Both the position numbers and the translations under genes were made by a program. A stretch of DNA of 64,000 nucleotides from Bacillus subtilis (GTDB lineage Bacteria > Bacillota > Bacilli > Bacillales > Bacillaceae_C), in the NCBI RefSeq assembly GCF_008764245.1, contig NZ_VTQV01000022.1, positions 1 through 64,000 on the forward strand, in the 5' to 3' direction. Of the stretch, positions 28,057 to 36,532 are shown piece by piece. Under the pieces are notes generated by a model. It was not told where the DNA came from and did no database searches. It saw only the letters and a list, made by a program, of their open reading frames with translations. The first letter of the stretch is position 1. Each line of letters starts with the position of its first letter.

Positions 28057-28797
28057 ATGGAGACCTCTTCACGTCCAGTCCCTGAAATGGCTGCTCAACT
28101 TGTCATCGAAAAACACTTTCCGAATTGCCAGGCTGCACTATTGGCAGGAAGTGTAGTGCGTGGGGAAGCAACTTCTACGTCAGATTTAGATATTGTGGTT
28201 TTTGATAAGGAGCTCAGATCCTCCTATCGCGAGTCATTTATTGATTTTGGCTGGTATATTGAATGTTTTGTTCATAACTTTACGTCTTATAAAGAATTTT
28301 TTGAGAGCGATTGCAAACGAGCGAAACCTAGTATGCCTAAAATGGTGTCAGAAGGGATTATCGTTAGGGATGCCAATATTTTAATAACGATTAAACAAGA
28401 AGCAAATGAATTATTAAAGAAGGGGCCAGAAAAATGGTCAAGCGAAACGATCGAAATGAAGCGCTATTTTTTAACCGATGTATTGGATGATCTTAAAGGC
28501 TGTGTCAAACGAGAAGAAGCTATTTTTCTCGTCAACACACTTGCTGATTTAACGATAGAGTTTATCCTACGAATGAATCGTCAATGGATTGGCTCATCGA
28601 AATGGACGATTCGAGCATTGAAAAACTTTGATGAAGAGCTTGCAAAAGATTTAATAGCGGCCCTTGAAACTTTTTATCAAAAGGATGAGAAGGATAGTAT
28701 CATTCAATTTGTCGAAGCGATCTTACAGCCATATGGCGGCTTACTCTTTGCCGGATTTTCGATGGGAAAGGATAAAAATGGAGGGGAAGAATGCTAA
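28057..28797 (+). CDS. Nucleotidyltransferase-domain protein
   Basis: The 246-residue product has the polymerase-beta-like core GS-x10-D-L-D (LAGSVVRGEATSTSDLDIVV, residues 29-48). This can bind metal and a nucleotide and place NMP on a substrate. The C-terminal half is helical, as in drug- or tRNA-modifying relatives. ATG 28057 is behind AAAGGGGAAGAG. The gene overlaps the DUF402 gene by 7 bp. The acceptor is unknown. A role in antibiotic modification is possible but not shown. Confidence 0.85.
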   Translation: METSSRPVPEMAAQLVIEKHFPNCQAALLAGSVVRGEATSTSDLDIVVFDKELRSSYRESFIDFGWYIECFVHNFTSYKEFFESDCKRAKPSMPKMVSEGIIVRDANILITIKQEANELLKKGPEKWSSETIEMKRYFLTDVLDDLKGCVKREEAIFLVNTLADLTIEFILRMNRQWIGSSKWTIRALKNFDEELAKDLIAALETFYQKDEKDSIIQFVEAILQPYGGLLFAGFSMGKDKNGGEEC

Positions 28798-29354
28798 AAC
28801 GAAAATATGGTGACCGTGCTGGGTGGAAACGTGTTCTTAATCGAGAGTTTCGTCAAATATTTTTAGATTCAGACGAATTCACAGGGAGCATCACACTGTT
28901 ACAGATTCGCAAGGTGACAGAACCATCTTTTGTCCAGTATGGTGATAAACGAGTTTGTATTGTGGATGATGGGTATTGTTGGCTTCAACATTTTCCGAAA
29001 GATCAGCATTATTCCTTAACCACTATGTTCAATGCTAAAGGTGAAATTGTCCAGTGGTATATTGATATTTGTAAAGAAATTGGCATAGAAAACGATCGGC
29101 CTTGGATGGATGATTTATTTCTGGACATTGTCGTTTTGCCATCAGGAGAAATTTTTCTGAAAGACGAGGATGAGCTTGAGGAAGCGTTAGAAAACGGTAT
29201 CCTTGATAAGGATTTATATCAGTTGGCATGGAAAGAAGCAGACCACATGGAAGATCTCATCCGAAGCGAACAATTTCCCTTATTAAAATTATCAAAGGAA
29301 CATATGAAAATGCTGTACAATGATCGGACCCTGGGGGGAGGAAGTTCAAAATGA
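28791..29354 (+). CDS. DUF402 protein, nucleoside tri/diphosphate phosphatase-like
   Basis: The 187-residue product matches the DUF402 fold, with YCWLQHFPKDQHYSLTTMFNAKGEIVQWYIDICKE as the core and DDLFLDIVVLPSGEIFLKDEDEL with clustered metal-binding acids. Staphylococcal relatives hydrolyse nucleoside tri- and diphosphates. ATG 28791 overlaps the upstream gene by 7 bp and follows GAGGGGAAG. The next gene starts before this one ends (4 bp overlap), so three genes form a tight unit. Confidence 0.88.
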   Translation: MLKRKYGDRAGWKRVLNREFRQIFLDSDEFTGSITLLQIRKVTEPSFVQYGDKRVCIVDDGYCWLQHFPKDQHYSLTTMFNAKGEIVQWYIDICKEIGIENDRPWMDDLFLDIVVLPSGEIFLKDEDELEEALENGILDKDLYQLAWKEADHMEDLIRSEQFPLLKLSKEHMKMLYNDRTLGGGSSK

Positions 29355-29896
29355 GTAAATGGATTCAAGCTGTTTTTCTAGATCGGGATGGAACGATCGG
29401 GGGACATGATCAGGTTGTGTTTCCTGGTGAATTTGAATTATATCCAAATGCAGTGAAAGCTATAGAACGTTTAAAAGAAGATGGGATCCCGATTTACTCT
29501 TTCACAAACCAACCTGGAATTGCGGCAGGGAAGAGTACGGAAAGAGCGTTTCATAAAGAGCTTAAAGGTTTTGGTTTTGATGCCGTCTACCTTTGCCCAC
29601 ATCGTCCTGATGCAAGTTGTCTTTGCAGAAAACCTGCATCAGGACTGCTTGAAAAAGCAGCAGATGAACATCAATTAGATTTAGAAAAGTGTGTCGTCAT
29701 CGGAGATCGCTGGACAGACTTAATGGCTGCGCATGAAGTGGGGTGCTTGAAGGTTTTAGTGAAAACTGGTGCAGGTTATGATGCCTATGATCGCTATTGC
29801 CGAAAGCAATATTTTGGGAAATGGGCAGAAGTAACACCTGATTATATTGCTCAGGACGTCTTAGATGCTGTTAATTGGTTGAATACTCTTAATTAA
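29351..29896 (+). CDS. HAD-IIIA phosphatase (GmhB/histidinol-phosphatase-like)
   Basis: The 181-residue product has the HAD nucleophile pair D11-R-D13-G-T, motif II TNQPG, a metal-binding loop C82-P-H84...C90-L-C92-R-K-P like that of GmhB, and motif IV IGDRWTDLMAA. GmhB-type enzymes remove phosphate from heptose bisphosphates or histidinol phosphate. No such pathway genes are near, so the substrate is open. ATG 29351 overlaps the DUF402 gene and follows GGGGGGAGG. Confidence 0.88.
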   Translation: MSKWIQAVFLDRDGTIGGHDQVVFPGEFELYPNAVKAIERLKEDGIPIYSFTNQPGIAAGKSTERAFHKELKGFGFDAVYLCPHRPDASCLCRKPASGLLEKAADEHQLDLEKCVVIGDRWTDLMAAHEVGCLKVLVKTGAGYDAYDRYCRKQYFGKWAEVTPDYIAQDVLDAVNWLNTLN

Positions 29897-29920
29897 AACA
29901 CTTATTTGAAAGGGGAAATC

Positions 29921-30784
29921 ATGATTTCTGAAACAATGAAATTTACGAATCGGTGTAAGAGGATTTTTCGACATGCCGAATTAGCAGTTTTAGAATCATC
30001 TGGGATTGTGGAACCGATTCATTTGCTTGTAGGTGCTTTCCATGAAGGGACGGGAGTATGTGCCGAATTGCTGATAAACTATTATAAAACGTATGAGAGT
30101 TTACTAGAGCGAGCCTATCAATCAAATGTAGATGATGAAAAACAAGCAGTCCAATGTTGGCCTTTTCATGCAAAAGTTTCCTTATCCGTAAAAAGGATTT
30201 TGGAGAGGTCCTTTCAATTAATGATGCGGTATAAACAGATTTATATAAATGAAGGCCTAGTGTTAAAATCCCTATTTGATTTAAAAGATCCTAATATCTG
30301 TTCCTTGATTAGCAGGGAGGATGTTTCAAGTATACTCGATATTGTTTATTCTCCTAGAGATCTAATCGTTTCCTTAAAGGAATATTCTTATCCCGATGTG
30401 ACTGTAGGCGAGAGGATCATTAGAAGAGCAACACAAGCTGATTTTATAGCTTTAAGAGATTTTGTTGAAAATGAATTTGGGAATGGCTGGATCGAATCGA
30501 TTGTAAATGGCTTTTGTGAAACGAACATTCCTATTTTCCTTGCTATAGAAAAGGATCGGATTATAGGGTTTGCATGTTATGATGTTGTGCGAAAGAAGAA
30601 AGGTTTATTCGGTCCAATGGGGACGGCGATTCATCACCGTGGTCAAGGAATTGGTTATCAATTGCTGCATCAAAGTCTGAGAGCAATGCAAGAACACGGT
30701 TATGCCTATGCGATTATAGACGAAGCAGGACCAATCGAATTTTACGAGAGAGCTTGTAATGCAAGGATTATTCCAATAACCTAG
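29921..30784 (+). CDS. Clp N-domain fused to a GNAT acetyltransferase
   Basis: The 287-residue product starts with a stretch resembling the Clp N-terminal repeat (FTNRCKRIFRHAELAVLESS...HLLVGAFHEGTGV, about residues 8-145), which in ClpC binds adaptors or substrates. From about 165 it has a GNAT domain with RRATQAD, a FGPMGTAIHHRGQGIGYQLL acetyl-CoA loop and a final FYERA motif. ATG 29921 is behind AGGGGAAA; the in-frame ATG at 29906 is not. The acetyl acceptor is unknown. The pairing with a Clp_N-like domain suggests that it recognises protein or arginine-phosphate-like ligands, which is inference. Confidence 0.75.
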   Translation: MISETMKFTNRCKRIFRHAELAVLESSGIVEPIHLLVGAFHEGTGVCAELLINYYKTYESLLERAYQSNVDDEKQAVQCWPFHAKVSLSVKRILERSFQLMMRYKQIYINEGLVLKSLFDLKDPNICSLISREDVSSILDIVYSPRDLIVSLKEYSYPDVTVGERIIRRATQADFIALRDFVENEFGNGWIESIVNGFCETNIPIFLAIEKDRIIGFACYDVVRKKKGLFGPMGTAIHHRGQGIGYQLLHQSLRAMQEHGYAYAIIDEAGPIEFYERACNARIIPIT

Positions 30785-30950
30785 AGTCTCTGGCCTAAGA
30801 ACGGGGAAGCATGACATAGCGAACTTGGCGTTCATCCATAAAGGAACCATCCACTTTTAATCAGAAGGGATGATTTTTTTATTGGGGTATTTTTGGTTAT
30901 TATTTTTTAAATACTTTTCTAAGTAAGAAGATAAATACGATTAAACCCTC

Positions 30951-30988
30951 GTCCATTTCCTACCTACGGAGGTTTAGAAATGGACGAT
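30951..30988. repeat. 11-bp stem hairpin between convergent genes
   Basis: TCGTCCATTTC and GAAATGGACGA flank a 17-nt loop. There is no long U-run on either side, so it is only a possible terminator for the convergent GNAT and YusW-like genes. The stretch 30785-31012 holds no gene that I can support. Confidence 0.4.
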
Positions 30989-31012
30989 TCAACTAATGGA
31001 ATAAATATGAAT

Positions 31013-31564
31013 TTAAGGGGTTTTTCGATCTTCGATATCTAATTTGCTCCCATCTTTAAATGTAACTTCTAATTCGAATTTGCTATAATCTGCATTTAGG
31101 TCAAAACGATCGAGAATTTCTTGAATGGCTGCTTCTTTGTCCATATTGGCGTTTAGCTCAAGATCTTTTAATTGTGTATGCAAAGCGGTAAAAGCTTCCA
31201 TCCCTTTATAAATAACATTTTTAACTGTGTCTTTCATTTCTGCTTTATAATCCCCGTCGTTGCTTTTCTGTTTATATTCGTAATCGATTTCCTCGTTGGG
31301 ACCATAGTTTACTTCGAGTTCAAATTCAGTAAAGTTAAGGTCTTGCATCATTTCTGCTGCATCTTGATCATTCTGAACTTGCCCCTCATGAGACTTATTT
31401 CCGCTGTCTTCCACCTGGATTGTATCTGGTGTTTGTTCCCTATCTTGATTGTCGCTTGGTACAACTTGTTCTTTTGGATGATTATCAACAGAGGGATCAT
31501 CTGAGCAAGCTGCTAGTCCTAATAATAAGCCAGTTCCTATAATAGATACGAACCATTTTTTCAT
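31013..31564 (-). CDS. YusW-like lipoprotein
   Basis: The 183-residue product has a lipoprotein signal with the box LAAC (Cys20). An acidic low-complexity linker rich in Asp, Gln and Asn (22-70) follows, then a duplicated alpha/beta domain like YusW. In that domain FTEFELEVNYG and YSKFELEVTFKDGSKL are internal repeats. It should be membrane-anchored outside the cell. The function is unknown. ATG 31564 (minus strand) follows a GGAGGTTTAAG ribosome site. It is divergent from the infC leader. Confidence 0.82.
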   Translation of the reverse strand: MKKWFVSIIGTGLLLGLAACSDDPSVDNHPKEQVVPSDNQDREQTPDTIQVEDSGNKSHEGQVQNDQDAAEMMQDLNFTEFELEVNYGPNEEIDYEYKQKSNDGDYKAEMKDTVKNVIYKGMEAFTALHTQLKDLELNANMDKEAAIQEILDRFDLNADYSKFELEVTFKDGSKLDIEDRKTP

Positions 31565-31721
31565 TTTCTTAAACCTCCAATATATGGCCTTCTAATTTAT
31601 AAGTTTTACCGACATTAGAGAAATTAAACATTCTAACGGTCTATAAGATATAAAAGTCTAAAAAGGGATTGTGTTGTATCATTTTATTTGCTATAATAAG
31701 TTCTTGTGTAAGCAGTAGTGA

Positions 31722-31750
31722 TTGACAAAATTGTGTTCATATGATATATT
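31722..31750 (+). promoter_or_regulatory. Sigma-A promoter of infC-rpmI-rplT
   Basis: TTGACA (31722-31727), 17 bp, TATATT (31745-31750). The -35 box is perfect. About 250 bp of leader precede infC. Confidence 0.88.
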
Positions 31751-31756
31751 CTTAAG

Positions 31757-31905
31757 TGAATTGAATACTCGTTAATGGAAGAAGGAGCTGCCCGCTTCTC
31801 GCCTGATCGACGCCATAGGTTGTTGGCAGGTTTTAGATCTGAAATTATCATTCATTAAATATTTTGAATGAAAAGCGGGTGCCTTGTGCCCGCTTTTTTT
31901 AATGC
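31757..31905 (+). promoter_or_regulatory. L20-type autoregulatory leader of infC
   Basis: In B. subtilis, ribosomal protein L20 binds this leader and promotes early termination. Here a terminator AAAGCGGG...CCCGCTTT lies at 31872-31897 with a T-run. GCCCGCTT upstream, near 31792-31799, can pair with its 5' arm as an alternative structure. Position and layout match the known leader. Confidence 0.85.
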
Positions 31906-32001
31906 TCATTTTTAAGGCGATAGCTTGATGATGAGTAGAGCGCCTGCGCTTATCTTTTTCCAAACAGATGTATTCCGAAAATATCTTGGAGGTGGCTAAC
32001 T

Positions 32002-32517
32002 ATTAGCAAAGATATGTTGGTAAATGAAGGCATTCGTGCCCGTGAACTTCGTCTAATTGATCATCAGGGTAATCAGCTTGGAGTCAAATCCCGTAATGAA
32101 GCATTGGAAATGGCTACTCGTGCAAATCTTGATCTTGTTCTTGTTGCCCCTAATGCGAAACCGCCAGTAGCCAGAATTATGGACCATGGGAAATATCGTT
32201 TTGAGCAACAAAAGAAAGAAAAAGAAGCACGGAAAAACCAAAAAGTGATCAATGTGAAGGAAGTTCGATTAAGTCCGACCATTGAAGATCATGATTTCAA
32301 TACGAAGCTTCGAAACGGACGTAAGTTCCTAGAAAAAGGGGACAAAGTGAAAGCTTCGATCCGCTTTAGAGGACGTGCCATTACACATAAGGAAATCGGT
32401 CAACGCGTACTGAATAAATTTGCTGATGAGTGCAGTGATTTAGCAACTGTTGAATCGAAACCGAAAATGGATGGCCGTAGTATGTTCTTGGTGTTAGCAC
32501 CAAAAGCCGAAAAGTAA
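32002..32517 (+). CDS. infC: Translation initiation factor IF-3, ATT start
   Basis: IF-3 binds the 30S subunit, prevents early 50S joining and checks the start codon and initiator tRNA. The product has 171 residues from ATT 32002, which lies behind GGAGGTGG. The first in-frame ATG (32014) would remove four residues of the conserved [15 protein letters not shown] opening. The noncanonical start is typical of infC and allows IF-3 to limit its own synthesis. The N-domain, the long helical linker ([12 protein letters not shown]) and the C-domain are all present. It is first in an operon with rpmI and rplT. Confidence 0.97.
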   Translation: MSKDMLVNEGIRARELRLIDHQGNQLGVKSRNEALEMATRANLDLVLVAPNAKPPVARIMDHGKYRFEQQKKEKEARKNQKVINVKEVRLSPTIEDHDFNTKLRNGRKFLEKGDKVKASIRFRGRAITHKEIGQRVLNKFADECSDLATVESKPKMDGRSMFLVLAPKAEK

Positions 32518-32538
32518 AGTTTTGAGGAGGAAAACCCT

Positions 32539-32739
32539 ATGCCAAAAATGAAAACTCACCGTGGCGCAGCAAAGCGTTTTAAGAAAACAGGTAGCGGTAA
32601 ACTGAAACGTTCACATGCTTATACAAGCCACATGTTCGCTCATAAATCACAAAAACAAAAACGTAAACTACGTAAATCTGCCATTGTCTCAAAAGGTGAT
32701 TTTAAAAGAATTCGTCACCTACTTGACAATCTGAAATAA
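32539..32739 (+). CDS. rpmI: 50S ribosomal protein L35
   Basis: The 66-residue, very basic protein has the standard opening [20 protein letters not shown]. It is part of the large ribosomal subunit. ATG 32539 follows GAGGAGG. The gene lies between infC and rplT, as in nearly all bacteria, and depends on the L20-controlled leader upstream. Confidence 0.98.
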   Translation: MPKMKTHRGAAKRFKKTGSGKLKRSHAYTSHMFAHKSQKQKRKLRKSAIVSKGDFKRIRHLLDNLK

Positions 32740-32765
32740 ACCGGAACCAATAGGAGGGAATCAAT

Positions 32766-33119
32766 ATGCCACGTGTTAAAGGCGGTACAGTTACTCGCAG
32801 ACGTCGCAAGAAAGTTTTAAAATTAGCTAAAGGTTATTATGGTTCAAAACATAGATTATTTAAAGTAGCCAATCAACAAGTAATGAAATCTTATATGTAC
32901 GCTTACCGTGATCGTCGTAATAAAAAGCGTGATTTCCGTAAGCTTTGGATCACTCGTATTAATGCAGCTGCTCGTATGAACGGTCTTTCTTATAGCCGTT
33001 TAATGCATGGCTTGAAATTGGCTGGCATTGAAGTGAATCGCAAAATGCTTGCTGATTTAGCTGTATCTGACGAAAATGCATTCGCAGAATTAGCCAATAA
33101 AGCGAAAGCAGCTCTATAA
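32766..33119 (+). CDS. rplT: 50S ribosomal protein L20
   Basis: The 117-residue basic protein binds 23S rRNA early in large-subunit assembly and, in Bacillus, represses its own operon through the infC leader. The N-terminal extension [26 protein letters not shown] and the body with [16 protein letters not shown] are typical. ATG 32766 follows AGGAGG. It is last in the infC operon; repeat B and a terminator come after it. Confidence 0.98.
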   Translation: MPRVKGGTVTRRRRKKVLKLAKGYYGSKHRLFKVANQQVMKSYMYAYRDRRNKKRDFRKLWITRINAAARMNGLSYSRLMHGLKLAGIEVNRKMLADLAVSDENAFAELANKAKAAL

Positions 33120-33133
33120 TTAGAAAAGCGAAA

Positions 33134-33245
33134 GGCGGTTGTCTAGGAGCGACAAGCAAATGTTCTGGAACGGAAGAAGGGCGCTTTTCCCTTCGGCCGT
33201 TTCAGGTTATTTGACCTCGAGCTCCTACCGCCTGTAGCTAGACAA
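33134..33245. repeat. Dispersed repeat B, copy 1
   Basis: The ends TTGTCTAG (33139-33146) and CTAGACAA (33238-33245) are perfect complements, as are AGGAGC and GCTCCT inside them. It holds CGACAAGCAAATGTTCTGGAACG and CAGGTTATTTGACCTCGAG. Both recur, in reverse orientation, at 61.2 kb. Confidence 0.75.
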
Positions 33246-33259
33246 TATATTACTTTTTT

Positions 33260-33297
33260 AAAAGCCATTCTCTATCATCGTGGAGAATGGCTTTTGC
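33260..33297 (+). terminator. Terminator of the infC operon
   Basis: AAAAGCCATTCTC (33260-33272) and GAGAATGGCTTTT (33283-33295) are perfect complements. Confidence 0.85.
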
Positions 33298-33315
33298 TAT
33301 AGAAGGTGGAGGAAT

Positions 33316-33591
33316 ATGCTTAAATCATTTGTAGTAATGTACATCATTATCATAAATGTATGGGGAATCTATATTATGAAGATGGATAAGAGAAGGGCGC
33401 AAAAGAGAGAATGGCGTGTAAGTGAAAAAAACTTATGGCTAATCGCTATTATAGGTGGAGCAGCAGGAACAACGCTTGGTATGTGGTCCTACCGTCATAA
33501 AACCAAGCACTTTGCTTTTAAATACGGATTCCCATTATTAGCTATTCTTGACGTTACACTTTTTTATTTGATGCTTGACCTCCTGTCATAA
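33316..33591 (+). CDS. ysdA: DUF1294 membrane protein YsdA
   Basis: The 91-residue product has three hydrophobic segments and the DUF1294 features MDKRRAQKREWRVSEK and GGAAGTTLGMWSYRHKTKHFAFKYGFP. It is the usual gene after rplT in Bacillus. ATG 33316 is behind AAGGTGGAGG; the frame is open to 33280, inside the terminator, which cannot be the start. The function is unknown. Confidence 0.9.
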   Translation: MLKSFVVMYIIIINVWGIYIMKMDKRRAQKREWRVSEKNLWLIAIIGGAAGTTLGMWSYRHKTKHFAFKYGFPLLAILDVTLFYLMLDLLS

Positions 33592-33638
33592 CAAATTTCT
33601 CTGCCCCATAGACTATAGTAAGAAGGCGGGTGATCAAA

Positions 33639-34229
33639 TTGAACGAACAATTATTGATCATGCTTACATTTGTGCAGGGAACAGGTACTTTGGCTCCGGT
33701 TATCTTCATCTTTTTTCATGTGATTCGTCAATTTATTTTTATTCCTGTAATAATGGTTTGTATGGCTGGTGGGATATTATTTGGTAGCGTATTAGGCACG
33801 TTATTTTCTATGACAGGATTACTTATTTTATCGGCTTTATTTTATTTTTGCATTCGAAAAATGCCCAGTACCCATGAAAAACTATTGAAGATTAAAAATA
33901 AATGGTTTGGTCGCTATGCCAAAATGACGGTTGGACAAATAGCGATCCTACGACTGATTCCTTTTTTTCATTATCATTTATTAAATCTCTGTTTGTTAGA
34001 GAGAAGGCCTGATTTCAAGGGATTTATGAAGGGAGCCTTTGCAACAAATCTTCCATTGGCCTTTTTTTACACTGTATTTGGAGAATTTATCACCCACTTT
34101 ACTCCTACCATTAGTGTTATAATCTTATTGGCTCTTTTATTACTGGTTTACATTTTGCGAGAAAAAATGTCAACCGTTGCCTGGAATGAATTCTTCTCAC
34201 AAGAAAATAAAACGAAGAATGCGTGTTAA
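33639..34229 (+). CDS. TVP38/TMEM64 (VTT-domain) membrane protein
   Basis: The 196-residue product has about five membrane segments and the VTT-type core: GGILFGSVLGTLFSMTG and, later, ILRLIPFFHYHLLN in place of the commoner RLxPxxP. Such proteins are linked to lipid scrambling or membrane trafficking. TTG 33639 behind GGCGGGTGA is a better start than GTG 33630, which lies in the ribosome site. B. subtilis has a VTT protein (YtxB) between ytxC and thrS; this may be its displaced counterpart, which is inference. A long hairpin terminator follows. Confidence 0.8.
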   Translation: MNEQLLIMLTFVQGTGTLAPVIFIFFHVIRQFIFIPVIMVCMAGGILFGSVLGTLFSMTGLLILSALFYFCIRKMPSTHEKLLKIKNKWFGRYAKMTVGQIAILRLIPFFHYHLLNLCLLERRPDFKGFMKGAFATNLPLAFFYTVFGEFITHFTPTISVIILLALLLLVYILREKMSTVAWNEFFSQENKTKNAC

Positions 34230-34254
34230 AACCGGTATGGCAAGGACAAAAAGA

Positions 34255-34307
34255 CATGAAGGGCCTACGGAAAAATCACAAATAGATTTTTCCGTAGGCC
34301 CTTCATG
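34255..34307. terminator. Perfect 23-bp bidirectional terminator
   Basis: Positions 34255-34277 and 34285-34307 are exact complements (core AGGGCCTACGGAAAAAT) with a 7-nt loop ACAAATA. They lie between the convergent VTT and ysdB genes. Confidence 0.88.
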
Positions 34308-34331
34308 AGTTACACAAGTGAAAATGTAAGT

Positions 34332-34736
34332 TTAGTTGGTAGGATGTTCATTCTTATTTTTCTCCATTAGCTCCTTAATTGGACTTTTCCAATCAATGGT
34401 ACTGTCTGGATAACGAAGTTCAATTTCATTTTCGATAAAGCGAAAGTCTTCATAAGATAAGCCTTTTAGAAGGTCGGGGTTTCGCGGCCAGACGAAAATA
34501 GAAACAACTTCAAAGGAACGATCCGTTGTACCGAGATATTTTTCACCTTCAAACATAACACCATTAAAAGTAATCAGGAAATTTTTTCTGATGTTATTAG
34601 GTACGTCATAGAAATAGTACTTTTTTTGTTCATGAGCGGTTTCAAGTTTACGTTTCGGATCTAATATGAATTTAATGATTTTATAAATCAAGTAAATAAT
34701 AAAGGCGAAAATAGCGATTCTTAACAGAATAAGCAT
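34332..34736 (-). CDS. ysdB: Sigma-W pathway protein YsdB
   Basis: The 134-residue product has one N-terminal membrane segment (about 2-20), then a soluble domain with YFYDVPNNIRKNFLITFNGVMFEGEKYLGTT, as in YsdB. In B. subtilis it is needed for normal sigma-W activation, as I recall. It starts at ATG 34736 behind GGAGG. A sigma-W promoter with both consensus boxes lies upstream, so it belongs to the envelope-stress regulon here as well. Confidence 0.9.
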   Translation of the reverse strand: MLILLRIAIFAFIIYLIYKIIKFILDPKRKLETAHEQKKYYFYDVPNNIRKNFLITFNGVMFEGEKYLGTTDRSFEVVSIFVWPRNPDLLKGLSYEDFRFIENEIELRYPDSTIDWKSPIKELMEKNKNEHPTN

Positions 34737-34770
34737 GACGCAACCTCCAATGGTTAATCTAATATGGCTA

Positions 34771-34796
34771 TACGAACGAGAGTTTAAAAAGTTTCA
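34771..34796 (-). promoter_or_regulatory. Sigma-W promoter of ysdB
   Basis: On the minus strand, TGAAAC (34796-34791), 16 bp, then CGTA (34774-34771). Both boxes and the spacing match the sigma-W consensus. Confidence 0.92.
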
Positions 34797-34833
34797 CTTT
34801 ATTTGTTATAATTTTTTTAGGAGGGATTTTATT

Positions 34834-35325
34834 ATGACAATGAAAGAATGGTTTGAAATGCAACGGAAATTAGATCAATACATTGAAGAGGAACATGGCT
34901 TGCAAAGTCGGCCTTTATTTGATGACAAGATCTTAGCACTATTAGTGGAAATTGGCGAATTAGCGAATGAAACAAGATGTTTTAAATTTTGGAGTAAAAA
35001 GCCAGCTTCAGACAGTAAAGTGATTTTGGAGGAATATGTAGACGGCATCCATTTTATTCTCTCCCTAGGTTTAGAACTAGGCTTTGCAGAAAACTCTTTT
35101 TCCGTTGTTTCTCATGAAGCGAATGAAGATTTAGTGACAAGCTTCTTAAAGGTTTATCACCAAGTTGGTGAGTTAAGGCAATCACGGTCACTCCAAGATT
35201 ACGAAGAATTATTGCGTCAATATTTTATCTTAGGACAATCTCTTGGATTTACGATTGATGATACCCAACAGGCTTATAAAGAGAAGAATGAAGTGAATTA
35301 TAAACGCCAAGAGGAAGGGTATTAG
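34834..35325 (+). CDS. Dimeric (MazG-like) dUTP diphosphatase
   Basis: The enzyme turns dUTP into dUMP and keeps uracil out of DNA. The 163-residue helical protein has the dUTPase_2 motifs EIGELANETRCFKFW (metal-binding Glu residues) and EEYVDGIHFILSLG. ATG 34834 follows TAGGAGG. The frame is open upstream to 34735, but those codons overlap the divergent ysdB promoter. It is unrelated in fold to the trimeric dUTPases. It probably precedes ysdC in one transcript (65-bp gap). Confidence 0.88.
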   Translation: MTMKEWFEMQRKLDQYIEEEHGLQSRPLFDDKILALLVEIGELANETRCFKFWSKKPASDSKVILEEYVDGIHFILSLGLELGFAENSFSVVSHEANEDLVTSFLKVYHQVGELRQSRSLQDYEELLRQYFILGQSLGFTIDDTQQAYKEKNEVNYKRQEEGY

Positions 35326-35390
35326 TAGCATTCCGTCCTTCCTTTTTATTATAATGGAAATAGTTTCAAATTTGTGAAGGAGGGGTCAGG

Positions 35391-36476
35391 TTGACAAAGT
35401 TAGATGAGACATTGACAATGTTAAAAGATTTAACAGATGCTAAAGGAATCCCGGGAAATGAAAAAGAGCCAAGAGAAGTGATGAAACAATACATAACCCC
35501 TTTTGCGGATGAAGTGGAGTCCGATGGCTTAGGCAGTTTAATCGCTAAAAAAACGGGGGCGGAAAACGGGCCAAAAATTATGATATCCGGTCATTTAGAT
35601 GAAGTTGGATTTATGATTACACAAATCGATGACAAAGGCTTTTTGCGTTTTCAAACTGTAGGCGGTTGGTGGTCACAAGTGATGCTTGCACAACGGGTAA
35701 CAATCGTCACTTCGAAGGGGGACATTACAGGAGTCATTGGTTCTAAACCACCTCATATTTTATCAGCAGAAGCACGTAAGAAACCAATTGATATTAAAGA
35801 TATGTTTATTGATATTGGTGCTTCTAACCGAGAGGAAGCACTGGAATGGGGCGTCCGACCAGGTGATATGGCGGTGCCATACTTTGAATTTACTGTGATG
35901 AATAATGAGAAAATGCTGCTTGCGAAGGCATGGGACAATCGAATTGGTTGTGCGATTGCGATTGATGTTTTAAGGAATCTCCAGGGAGAAGATCACCAAA
36001 ACATTGTCTATGGTGTTGGGACTGTTCAAGAAGAAGTAGGGCTTCGCGGTGCTAAAACAGCGGCGAATAAAATTCAACCAGATATCGCGATTGCAGTGGA
36101 TGTCGGCATTGCTGGGGACACACCGGGCATTACGGAAAAAGAAGCGCAATCGAAGATGGGAGAAGGGCCGCAAATCATCCTATATGATGCTTCAATGGTT
36201 TCACATAAAGGCCTGCGTGAACTGATTACAGACGTGGCAGATGAATTAAATATCCCCTATCAATTTGATGCGATCCCGGGTGGGGGAACAGATGCTGGTT
36301 CGATCCATTTAGCTGCCGAAGGAGCACCTTCGATTGCCATGACCATCGCAACTCGCTATATTCACTCCCATGCAGGTATTCTTCACCGTGATGATTTTGA
36401 AAATGCTGTAAAACTTATTACGGAAGTCATCAAGCGCTTGGATCGAGAAACGGTTGATAAAATTACTTATGAATAG
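35391..36476 (+). CDS. ysdC: M42 family aminopeptidase YsdC
   Basis: M42 enzymes are cytoplasmic two-metal aminopeptidases that form large dodecamers. The 361-residue product has the metal His in [10 protein letters not shown], an Asp in KAWDNRIGC, the catalytic Glu pair in [10 protein letters not shown], an Asp in AVDVGIAGD and a final His in YIHSHAG. The start is TTG 35391 behind GAAGGAGG. The gene usually follows ysdA/ysdB in Bacillus. A terminator lies just after it. Confidence 0.93.
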   Translation: MTKLDETLTMLKDLTDAKGIPGNEKEPREVMKQYITPFADEVESDGLGSLIAKKTGAENGPKIMISGHLDEVGFMITQIDDKGFLRFQTVGGWWSQVMLAQRVTIVTSKGDITGVIGSKPPHILSAEARKKPIDIKDMFIDIGASNREEALEWGVRPGDMAVPYFEFTVMNNEKMLLAKAWDNRIGCAIAIDVLRNLQGEDHQNIVYGVGTVQEEVGLRGAKTAANKIQPDIAIAVDVGIAGDTPGITEKEAQSKMGEGPQIILYDASMVSHKGLRELITDVADELNIPYQFDAIPGGGTDAGSIHLAAEGAPSIAMTIATRYIHSHAGILHRDDFENAVKLITEVIKRLDRETVDKITYE

Positions 36477-36481
36477 GAATG

Positions 36482-36506
36482 AGGCCCGCAATTTGCGGGT
36501 CTTTTG
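36482..36506 (+). terminator. Terminator of ysdC
   Basis: GGCCCGCA and TGCGGGTC form a compact stem followed by TTTT. Confidence 0.85.
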
Positions 36507-36532
36507 CCTTCATGAAACAAATAGATAAAAAG

